Assembly: GCF_012395255.1 (NCBI RefSeq)
Contig: NZ_JAAZQD010000002.1
Span: 1-64,000, forward strand
Direction of reading: 5' to 3'
Length of the DNA: 64,000 bases
DNA from: Oleiagrimonas citrea
GTDB lineage: Bacteria; Pseudomonadota; Gammaproteobacteria; Xanthomonadales; Rhodanobacteraceae
The notes beneath the pieces were generated by a model. It worked only from the letters and a program-made list of their open reading frames with translations. It had not been told where the DNA came from and searched no databases. Made by a program: the position numbers and the translations under genes. Positions 1 to 6,582 of this stretch are shown here, piece after piece; the first letter of the stretch is position 1; each line of letters begins with the position of its first letter.

Positions 1-233
1 TGCGCGGCGATGATCCGCGGTTGCAGGCCGTACTCGTGACAGCGCCTGGCCCAGTGGTGCGCCCCGCTGCACGCTTCCATCGCGACCACGGTCCCAGCCG
101 GCTGCTGGGCCAGCCACAGGGAAAACGCATCGCGCTTGAGGTCCAGCCGCCGCCGCACATGCCCGGCCGCGTCCATCTCGCACACCGAAAAAGCGGTCTT
201 CGCCAAGTCCACGCCAAGGATTATAGTGTTCAT
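1..233 (-). CDS. IS110/IS1111-family transposase, N-terminal fragment (cut by window edge)
   Basis: About 77 residues are visible, starting MNTIILGVDLAKTAFSVCEM. The first acidic residue of the RuvC-like DEDD catalytic fold is seen in VDLAKTAF, and VAMEACSGAHHWAR is the second conserved block of the family (catalytic Glu in MEA). These enzymes move the element by site-specific recombination guided by an element-encoded RNA. The ATG at 233 has GAGGAAG a few bases upstream. The C-terminal catalytic serine region lies beyond position 1, so intactness cannot be judged. Confidence 0.85.
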   Translation of the reverse strand, partial: MNTIILGVDLAKTAFSVCEMDAAGHVRRRLDLKRDAFSLWLAQQPAGTVVAMEACSGAHHWARRCHEYGLQPRIIAA

Positions 234-318
234 GGAGACTTCCTCTTCTGCTGACGGTTGTGTCGCAACACCATCATGGCCTTCGAGGCCGAAGGGAGGG
301 GAAGTCTCTTTTTACTCA
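1..318 (-). mobile_element. IS110/IS1111-family insertion sequence, 5' end only
   Basis: The start of a transposase gene reads leftward out of the window, preceded by about 85 bases of non-coding element end. The right boundary is set near 318 because attC-like sequence begins at 319. The short non-coding stretch upstream of the transposase fits the IS1111 subgroup, in which the guide (seek/bridge) RNA is reported downstream of the transposase. That part lies outside the window. Insertion into an attC site is the known habit of the IS1111-attC group. Exact element ends were not determined. Confidence 0.7.
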
Positions 319-384
319 TTCAAGCCGACCGCCCACTGACTACGCCAGCGGCCAGCGGCCGGCGGCTTAATTCAAGCGTTAGGC
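319..384 (+). other. Probable integron attC site remnant (L''-loop-L'-R')
   Basis: The stretch starts TTCAAGCCGA and ends CGGCTTAATTCAAGC followed by GTTAGGC. The first nine bases can pair with CGGCTT-AA near the end, and GTTAGGC fits the attC R' core GTTRRRY. It closely resembles the right half of the aadA-type attC as I remember it. The expected R'' core (RYYYAAC) to the left is missing, replaced by IS sequence, so the site appears split by the insertion. A folding calculation or attC covariance model would be decisive. Confidence 0.65.
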
Positions 385-394
385 AGCAAAACCG

Positions 395-652
395 ATGAAG
401 CCTCCATCAGCCGAAGAAATTGCGACAATGTTCGAAAACGTCCTCTCAGGCCGCTGCACCCGCGAAGACGCAGATCACTGGGCCACTCAATGGGTCGCAA
501 TGGCTGATCCACCAGATATGCCTGATGCGCATTGGGAAGCACTTGAACAGTTGTGTGGCTGCGAACTCAAACATGGGCCAGACGCACCCTACCTACACTC
601 AAATGAACAGATCGCAGGCTGGTTTCGGGAGTTCCAAGCGAATGAACGCTAG
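395..652 (+). CDS. Small hypothetical protein, probable integron gene cassette ORF
   Basis: The 85-residue acidic protein starts MKPPSAEEIATMFENVLSGR and contains two Trp-rich stretches (DHWATQWVAM, AGWFREF). The ATG lies 11 bases after the putative attC recombination core, the spacing usual for a cassette ORF. The DNA is clearly less GC-rich than the core genome here, with many A/T-ending codons, which suggests recent transfer. It resembles the many small hypothetical proteins carried on cassettes. No function can be assigned and no catalytic motif is visible. Confidence 0.6.
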   Translation: MKPPSAEEIATMFENVLSGRCTREDADHWATQWVAMADPPDMPDAHWEALEQLCGCELKHGPDAPYLHSNEQIAGWFREFQANER

Positions 653-1004
653 ATCCTCCTTCAGTCTGAATCGCCCAGGGTTTCCTAGACATCTCAGATG
701 CCAGACTGCATTTCCTTAGACGGTCTTGTTGCACCGATACGGCCGGTGCGGACCAGGGTATAAACCGCACCCGGCGACCTCATTGTTCGAGGATCTCTAC
801 GGCACTCGCTGAGATCTCCTCCAGTACAACAGCCCCCCTAGCACAGCGAGCACGGCCTAACTGCCCGCTCAATCGGGTGCGCTGACATGCGGAGCTCCCA
901 CATCCGTCCATGTGCGGCCACATGTGGCAATAGACAGGATTTCTGTCGATACTCTGCATGAACTGCGAATTTTGAGCACCATCGAGATACCCCTGTCCTG
1001 ACGG
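653..1004. other. Intergenic region, 352 bases
   Basis: No convincing gene is present. GCCTAAC at 855-861 is the exact reverse complement of the GTTAGGC core at 378-384 and is followed by CGCTCAATCGGG, so it could be the R''/L'' start of the cassette's own attC. No matching right half follows. A small inverted repeat CATGTG-CGGC-CACATG lies at 909-924. Otherwise nothing was recognised. Confidence 0.4.
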
Positions 1005-1034
1005 ATGGACTCACCTCACAACCCGGAGGATCAA

Positions 1035-1382
1035 GTGAAGAACTTTCCTGCGCACTATGAGGAACTCAATCGCTGGATGGAAACGCTCAGCCTTGCCATC
1101 CCCGATTCGATGAAAGCATTCGGTGCCTTGCACGACGCCAGCCTGGCGCAAGGGGCACTCGACCCGAAAACCAAGGAACTGATTGCCTTGGGTATCGCGA
1201 TCACCGTTCGTTGCGACGGGTGCATTTCCTACCATGTCCATGACGCCCTGAAAGCGGGCGCGACGAAGGAGGAAATCGCCGAGACAGTCTCGGTCTCCAT
1301 TTTGATGGGAGGCGGCCCGTCGGTCGTGTACGGCATCGAGGCGATGCAGGCACTCAGCCAGTATCTGGAAGTGGGCGTTTAG
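1035..1382 (+). CDS. Carboxymuconolactone decarboxylase (AhpD-like) family protein
   Basis: This is an all-helical CMD-family protein of about 115 residues. The signature CDGCISYHV supplies the CxxC and the nearby His that in AhpD-type members form a redox or peroxidase site. The usual ELIALGIA stretch precedes it and the GGGPSVVYG segment follows. GTG at 1035 is preferred because GGAGGA sits just upstream at 1025-1030. An in-frame ATG at 1005 would add ten residues but has no clear ribosome site. Many paralogues are of unknown substrate, so only the family is assigned. Confidence 0.8.
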   Translation: MKNFPAHYEELNRWMETLSLAIPDSMKAFGALHDASLAQGALDPKTKELIALGIAITVRCDGCISYHVHDALKAGATKEEIAETVSVSILMGGGPSVVYGIEAMQALSQYLEVGV

Positions 1383-1504
1383 CGTACCGGGGACCTTTCC
1401 CTTGGGCATCGGCCTCTGCACGTTGCCCAACATGGCGCTGAAACGCTTCCCAAAGCGGGCCGCTGACTCGACCCGCAAAGTGTTCGTGCGCTTCAGGAGG
1501 ACGC

Positions 1505-1872
1505 ATGTTCGATCACGTCGTATTCGGGACCAGCGACTATGCGACGAGCAGGGCGTTCTTCCTCAAGGCACTCGAACCGATCGGCATCGCCATCGTTTCG
1601 GAAGGGCCGCTCGGCATCGAGCTCAGCACGGACGGAAAGTCCTCGCTGTGCATCCGCCGAATCGAAGAGCGGCCTGCGCACCTGCACCTGGCGTTCACGG
1701 CAAAGAATCGCCAGCAAGTCGAAGCATTCCATCGCGCCGCACTGGAAGCGGGCGCCAGGGACCATGGCCCGCTGGACTCCGCCCGGAGTACAGCGGGAAA
1801 TACTATGCCGCGTTCGTCATCGGACCGGACGGGCACAACATCGAAGTGGTGTGCCACGAGGCCGAGGACTGA
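1505..1872 (+). pseudogene. VOC (glyoxalase/dioxygenase superfamily) protein gene, frameshifted
   Basis: The first frame gives MFDHVVFGTSDYATSRAFF through GARDHGP, a typical VOC N-terminal module. The matching C-terminal block (GLRPEYSGKYYAAFVIGPDG, then HNIEVVCHEAED) continues in the next frame from about 1776 and ends in TGA at 1872. A one-base loss around 1770-1775 explains the break. Repaired, the protein would be about 122 residues, normal for a single-module VOC protein. AGGAGG lies directly before the ATG at 1505. It is either a real pseudogene or a base-calling error. Confidence 0.75.
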
Positions 1873-1930
1873 CGCCGGGTCCGGGTAGGCTGACTCAAGC
1901 CTCCACGCAACGACCATCACAGGAGAGACC

Positions 1931-2329
1931 ATGATTCTCGCAATCAAGGCCCTGGCCATATGGTTCATGATTCTGGTCCTCGCGGTCGCCAACGGCATGC
2001 TCCGCGAAGCGCTCCTCGTTCCCGGACTCAGCAGGACACCAGGGCTTGTCCTGAGCGGTCTGCTGCTGTCCGTACTGATCCTTCTTGTCACGCTGCTCGC
2101 CGTACCGTGGCTGCAGATCACTCGGTGGCCGCAAGCTGTCGGCGTCGGACTCGGATGGCTTGCCCTGACGCTCACTTTCGAGTTCGCATTCGGACGCCTT
2201 CAAGGCAAGTCATGGTCGGCCCTTCTCGAGGCGTACACGTTCAAGGACGGCAATATCTGGCCTGTGGTTCTGCTGATCACGGCCGCCGCGCCCTATCTCG
2301 CGGCTCGATTCAGAGGGTTGCTGCCATGA
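1931..2329 (+). CDS. Small integral membrane protein of unknown function
   Basis: The 132-residue protein has four hydrophobic segments at roughly 5-25, 37-62, 68-85 and 108-127. GKSWSALLEAYTFKDGNIWP forms a polar loop before the last one. CAGGAGAGACC precedes the ATG, a strong ribosome site. The stop codon overlaps the next start (ATGA at 2326-2329), so it is translationally coupled to the DUF4260-type gene. I do not recognise the family. Confidence 0.7.
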   Translation: MILAIKALAIWFMILVLAVANGMLREALLVPGLSRTPGLVLSGLLLSVLILLVTLLAVPWLQITRWPQAVGVGLGWLALTLTFEFAFGRLQGKSWSALLEAYTFKDGNIWPVVLLITAAAPYLAARFRGLLP

Positions 2330-2766
2330 CGGCTGCGCCCGAGAATGCGCGAACGCCGAACCTCGGGAGAAACGTGGTGAATGGTGCTGTATCCGGTGGC
2401 GTTCGAATCCTGCTCCGTGCGGAAGGCGCATGCGCGCTTGCTGCCGCAGTGCTGGCCTATGCCCGCTTCGGCCACGGATGGGGCATGTTTGCCTTGTTCT
2501 TCCTCACCCCGGACTTGTCCTTTCTCGGTTATCTGGCCGGTCCGGAGACGGGCGCGGTTTCGTACAACTTCGCGCATTCATTCGTCGGCGCGTTGACGAC
2601 GCTGGCCGCAGGCGCGCTGCTGTCGCTATCCGTGCTCGTGACGGCGGGCCTGATCTGGGTCGCGCACATCGGCTTCGACCGTGCACTCGGCTACGGCCTG
2701 AAGTATCCGGACGGGTTCGCTTTGACGCACCCGGGCCGCATCGGTCGTGCACGAACCGGTGGCTGA
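2326..2766 (+). CDS. DUF4260-family membrane protein
   Basis: The protein is about 146 residues long. A hydrophilic N-terminus of about 25 residues precedes RILLRAEGACALAAAVLAY, followed by FFLTPDLSFLGYLAGPETG, NFAHSFVGA and WVAHIGFDRALGYGLKYPDG. These are the hallmark blocks of the DUF4260 family of small three- or four-helix membrane proteins. The start overlaps the upstream stop. The protein ends normally after HPGRIGR. Function is unknown; an operon with the preceding membrane protein is likely. Confidence 0.78.
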   Translation: MTAAPENARTPNLGRNVVNGAVSGGVRILLRAEGACALAAAVLAYARFGHGWGMFALFFLTPDLSFLGYLAGPETGAVSYNFAHSFVGALTTLAAGALLSLSVLVTAGLIWVAHIGFDRALGYGLKYPDGFALTHPGRIGRARTGG

Positions 2767-2843
2767 GCCTGTACGCAAAGTGCCTCGCGCAACGGGACGC
2801 GGGCACAAGGTACGCTTCGCTTCCTGGAACTCGATCTTCATGA

Positions 2844-3092
2844 GGTTCTCACGCCCGATTCCGGTTCCATGCGACTTGCGGAGCGACGGCCTGCTCCACC
2901 ACGGACGAGCCACCCAGCGGCGGCGCCATCCAGTTCTACGTGGGCGCGGAGTTCGGGCTTCCTGCTTCCAACCGGCCTGTCCGCAAGGAGCACATCCTTC
3001 GGTGGGTCGACCTGCCGAACGAGATCGAGCACCTTGCTCGAAAGATCCCGGACGGGACATATCATCCATCCACGAACTCGGAGCATGACTGA
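2844..3092 (+). pseudogene. Start-less open frame, possible 3' part of a gene
   Basis: This frame is open from a TGA at 2841 to a TGA at 3090-3092. It has GC-rich third positions and natural-looking protein, including IQFYVGAEFGLPASNRPVR and WVDLPNEIEHLARKIPDG. There is no ATG, GTG or TTG in a sensible place, so its 5' part is probably lost or frameshifted. The stop is two bases before the GFA-family start, as expected for an operon partner. The family is not recognised; the segment near CGATACSTTDEPP resembles a lipobox but cannot be tested. Confidence 0.4.
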
Positions 3093-3094
3093 AC

Positions 3095-3502
3095 ATGAAA
3101 CACTACGGCGGCTGCCTGTGCGGCGACGTGCGCTACGAAGTCACGGGATCTTTCGAGAACTTCTTCCTCTGCCACTGCTCCCGTTGTCGCCGGGACACGG
3201 GCTCTTCCCACGCGGCCAATCTGTTCTCGCGCACGGCAACGCTGCGCTGGCTGAACGGGGAGGAAAACGTAGTGGTCTTCCATCTTCCGGAGACACGTCA
3301 CGTCCGAAGCTTCTGCAGCCAATGCGGGTCGGCGTTGCCGACCATGCAGACGCATGGCCGCGAGACGCTCCTCGTTGTCCCGGCTGGCAGCCTGGAGACG
3401 GATGTTCCGATTCGGCCCCAGGGCCACATCTTGATGGGTAGCCGGGCCAACTGGGACATGGAGTTGGAGCATGTGCCCGCTTTCGAGGGGCTGCCGGGTT
3501 GA
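3095..3502 (+). CDS. GFA/CENP-V family zinc-binding protein
   Basis: The 135-residue protein shows the full zinc-ligand pattern of the GFA (glutathione-dependent formaldehyde-activating enzyme-like) fold: GGCLCGDVRYEV, CHCSRCRRDTG and FCSQCGS. The family name comes from the Paracoccus Gfa protein, but most members are uncharacterised, so no formaldehyde role is claimed. The ATG follows the preceding stop by two bases. Confidence 0.88.
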   Translation: MKHYGGCLCGDVRYEVTGSFENFFLCHCSRCRRDTGSSHAANLFSRTATLRWLNGEENVVVFHLPETRHVRSFCSQCGSALPTMQTHGRETLLVVPAGSLETDVPIRPQGHILMGSRANWDMELEHVPAFEGLPG

Positions 3503-3602
3503 GGCTTCGGCGCATCGCGTGCTCAGCGAAGAGGCAATCCGAACGATGAGCTGACGACGGCGTTGCGAGGAATGTCGGGCGACGCGCCGTGAATCGCCCG
3601 CG

Positions 3603-4115
3603 TTACATGCGGACCACGCCTTTCACCCGGCAGGCATCGCGATGCTGACGCGCGCTGGCGACACCCGCGCTGTCGCGGGCCAGCTTGCGCATTTCCAGTA
3701 CGGTCTGCCAATTGCGCGCGCAGAGGGCGCCCAGCTTGGGGCCGTAGTTCCACGACGCCTGCGCCAGCTTTTCGGCATGGGCATAGTGCTGCAGTCGAAC
3801 GGCGATCTCGGCGCGATCCTGCAGGATGTCCGGCGCATGCGGTTCGTCCTGCAGCGCCTTGTCCAGCTGCGCCGCTGCCGCGGGGTACTGGCCGGATGCA
3901 GCGTCCTTGTGCGCCTGATCGACCAGTGCCTCGGTGCCCGCGTCGCGCAGGGGCGTGACGCGCAGGGCCGAATCATCGTGACGTCCCGCCGCCTGGATCG
4001 AAGCCACGATGGCCTGTGGCGAGGGCGGCGGCGGAGCGGGCGGCGCACTCGCGCATGCGGCGAGCAGGCATGCGGCGACGGTAGAAGCGAGAACGGGGCG
4101 GACAGACTTCGACAT
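3603..4115 (-). CDS. Outer-membrane lipoprotein with TPR-like repeats
   Basis: The 170-residue protein opens MSKSVRPVLASTVAACLLAAC, a lipoprotein signal peptide with lipobox LAAC and Ala after the Cys. A Pro-rich spacer (SAPPAPPPPSP) and a helical region with TPR-like pairs follow (AHKDAASGQYPAAAAQLDKA; HAEKLAQASWNYGPKLGAL). The ATG at 4115 overlaps the stop of the PBP1B gene (TGATG), so the two are co-translated. The protein could assist the peptidoglycan synthase in the way lipoprotein cofactors assist PBP1A/1B elsewhere. That role rests on context only. Confidence 0.75.
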   Translation of the reverse strand: MSKSVRPVLASTVAACLLAACASAPPAPPPPSPQAIVASIQAAGRHDDSALRVTPLRDAGTEALVDQAHKDAASGQYPAAAAQLDKALQDEPHAPDILQDRAEIAVRLQHYAHAEKLAQASWNYGPKLGALCARNWQTVLEMRKLARDSAGVASARQHRDACRVKGVVRM

Positions 4116-6433
4116 CACGGCGTTCCGTTGGCGGAGGAGTTGCGCGCGTCGTCGTGATGGAACGCATCCCGGACACGCTGCCAGAAGCATCCATCGTGTT
4201 CGGTCGGAGCGTAACCGGAGATGAAGGGCAGCCGCCGCGCATCGTCGCACTGCGCATCGGTCTGGTGTCCGGTCTGCGGATTGATCCAGGCGTACTGCAG
4301 CTGACTGCCGTCATCCAGTTGCAGGGGCTCGGTGGGCAGCTTGCGGAACAGCTCGCGCCACACCTTGAGCGCGCCCGACGATCCCCACAGTCCGGTGCGC
4401 TTGTTGTCGTCGCGACCGACCCAGACCACGGCCAGGCGGTCGCCGGTGAACCCGGCGAACCAGCTGTCGCGCTGCTTGTCGCTGGTTCCGGTCTTGCCCG
4501 CGGCATGCAGCCAGCCGAGGCCGCTGTCGGTGATGGAATGCGCGGTGCCGCGCACGGCGACCTGCTGCATGGCGTAGGTGATCAGTTGCACCGCCGCGTG
4601 ATACTCGCCCTGCCCCGATCGCACTTCGTAGCGTTTGATGGTCTTGCCGTGTGCGTTCAGCACGCCGCGTACGGCCAGCAGCGGCAGCGCGTGACCGCCC
4701 GAGGCCAGGTACTGGTACAGGTGCGCCACCTGCGCCGGCGAAAGATCCACGGCGCCCAGCAGCAGCGACGGATTCGGGTTCACGCCACTGAGTCCGAACG
4801 ACTCCAGAAAACGCCGGATCTTGTCGACGCCGACCTGCATGCCCAGATGCACCGTGGCGAGGTTCCAGGAATTGACCAGCGCGTCGACCAGCGGCACTTC
4901 GCCGTGGGCGACATGATCGTCGTTCCGCGGCGACCAGACCTTGCCGTTGGGTTGCCGCAGATTGACCGGCTCGTCCTGCAACGGCGTCGCCAGCGACCAA
5001 TTCCGCGGCTGCGCGAGCGCGACCAGGTAGACGAACGGCTTGATGACCGAACCCACCGGACGCCGTGCGTCCAGCGCGCGATTGAAGCCCGGCTGTCCCG
5101 GATCGCGTCCGCCGACCATGGCCAGCACCTGGCCGTTGTGCGCATCGGTCACGACGGCCGCGGCCTGCAGATCGTCGCCGCGCTTGCCCATGCCGTCCAG
5201 CGTGCGTTCGATGGCCTTCTCGGTGTAGATCTGCGCAGCCGGATCGAGCGTGGTGAAGATCGACAGTCCGTCCTTGCGCAGGGTCTCCTCGTCGAAATCG
5301 GTGGTGATCTGCGCACGCACCAGATCCATGAACGCCGGGAAGCGGTCGCGTGCCAGCTGCGGCTTGGCGACCACGCCCAGCGGCTGCGCCTGGGCGTGCT
5401 TCATCACCGCCTCGCTGATGAGACCGGTGGTATGGAATTCGCGCAGGACCAGGTTGCGCCGGGTCAGCGCGCGCTTCGGGAAACGCCGCGGGTCGTAGTA
5501 GCTCGGGCCGCGCACCAGTCCGACCAGCAATGCGATCTCCTGCGGTCGCAGGGTCTGCAGTCGACGACCGAAATAGAACTCGCTGGCGGCGGCGAAGCCG
5601 TGCACGGCCTGGTTGCCGCGCTGACCGAGAAAGACTTCGTTGATGTACGCCTGCAGGATGCGCCCCTTGCTGTAGTGCGCCTCGATCAGCATCGACAGCA
5701 GCGCTTCGTTGACCTTGCGCACGAGGTTGCGGTTGCGGGTCAGGAACAGATTGCGGACCAGCTGCTGGGTCAGCGTCGAGCCGCCCTGCACGACTTGGCC
5801 GGCGCGCAGGTTGGCCCACATCGCGCGCGCGATGGCACTGAAGTCGATGCCGAAGTGATGCTTGAAGTCGCGATCCTCGACCGCCTGCAAGCCGGCGACG
5901 AGCAGCCCCGGCACCTGCTTCAATTGCACGATGCGACGCTCTTCCTGCTCCGCACCGTACAGGGTCGCGATGCGCGCCGGGTCCAGATGCGCCAGCTTCA
6001 CGGACCGCCCGTTGTCGACGCGGGTCAGTGCACGGATGGTGTCGCCCGACAACGTCACGCGGAGCCGCTGCGGCAGCTCGCCGCCTTCGGGTCCGGCGTA
6101 GCCTCGCGAGGAGATCACGAAATGATCGCCGCCGCCGGTCCAGGTGCCCGGCACTCGGCCCCGCTTGTCGTGGGTGTAACCGGCGAAGGTCAATTCCAGT
6201 TTCAGCGCGTCCGGCTTCATCGGCTCGCCGACGGCCAGCGGTAGCGGTCGCGCATAGACGCGCGTGGGCACCGAGAACACTAGGTCGTTGAACCGCGCCT
6301 GCACCCGTGCGCTCAGGATCAGGGTGTAGGGCAGCAGGAAGCCGATCCCGACGCCCAGGCCGAGCCAGAACGGAACGCGCAACCAGGGCCAGGTGACGCG
6401 AAAAAAGGATCGGGTACGTTTGAAGGCAGTCAA
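4115..6433 (-). CDS. mrcB: Penicillin-binding protein 1B (bifunctional transglycosylase/transpeptidase)
   Basis: This inner-membrane enzyme polymerises lipid II and cross-links peptidoglycan. A short cytoplasmic tail is followed by a membrane anchor at about 15-38 and a UB2H-like region. The GT51 block has EDRDFKHHFGID, GGSTLTQQLVRN and AYINEVFLGQ. The transpeptidase has SVIK near residue 462, SWN near 519 and KTGTS near 645. The length of about 772 residues is normal. The start is uncertain: no ATG lies close to the anchor. TTG at 6433 is chosen; ATG at 6541 would add 36 residues of unconvincing sequence. Confidence 0.9.
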   Translation of the reverse strand: MTAFKRTRSFFRVTWPWLRVPFWLGLGVGIGFLLPYTLILSARVQARFNDLVFSVPTRVYARPLPLAVGEPMKPDALKLELTFAGYTHDKRGRVPGTWTGGGDHFVISSRGYAGPEGGELPQRLRVTLSGDTIRALTRVDNGRSVKLAHLDPARIATLYGAEQEERRIVQLKQVPGLLVAGLQAVEDRDFKHHFGIDFSAIARAMWANLRAGQVVQGGSTLTQQLVRNLFLTRNRNLVRKVNEALLSMLIEAHYSKGRILQAYINEVFLGQRGNQAVHGFAAASEFYFGRRLQTLRPQEIALLVGLVRGPSYYDPRRFPKRALTRRNLVLREFHTTGLISEAVMKHAQAQPLGVVAKPQLARDRFPAFMDLVRAQITTDFDEETLRKDGLSIFTTLDPAAQIYTEKAIERTLDGMGKRGDDLQAAAVVTDAHNGQVLAMVGGRDPGQPGFNRALDARRPVGSVIKPFVYLVALAQPRNWSLATPLQDEPVNLRQPNGKVWSPRNDDHVAHGEVPLVDALVNSWNLATVHLGMQVGVDKIRRFLESFGLSGVNPNPSLLLGAVDLSPAQVAHLYQYLASGGHALPLLAVRGVLNAHGKTIKRYEVRSGQGEYHAAVQLITYAMQQVAVRGTAHSITDSGLGWLHAAGKTGTSDKQRDSWFAGFTGDRLAVVWVGRDDNKRTGLWGSSGALKVWRELFRKLPTEPLQLDDGSQLQYAWINPQTGHQTDAQCDDARRLPFISGYAPTEHDGCFWQRVRDAFHHDDARNSSANGTP

Positions 6434-6548
6434 GGCGCGATTCGTGATCGGTGGAATGAAACGGTTTCCGCAAGTGTACGTGGCCGCGTCGCACTCTGCG
6501 CGACGCCCGTTCAGCTGGGCGACACACGGACGCCGGACCATTTGCCCG

Positions 6549-6554
6549 TACAAT
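6549..6554 (+). promoter_or_regulatory. Putative -10 element for the glycosyltransferase gene
   Basis: TACAAT matches the sigma-70 -10 consensus in five of six positions and lies 28 bases before the chosen ATG at 6583. It overlaps an alternative ATG at 6553, arguing against that codon as the start. No good -35 was found. Confidence 0.4.
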
Positions 6555-6582
6555 GCCTGATCGGCAAAGGCATGGAGAGGCA

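Noticed and set aside
2869-3441. 190-residue plus-strand frame across the GFA gene
   Set aside because: Arg/Pro/Ser-rich shifted frame; the GFA zinc motifs fix the true frame from 3095.
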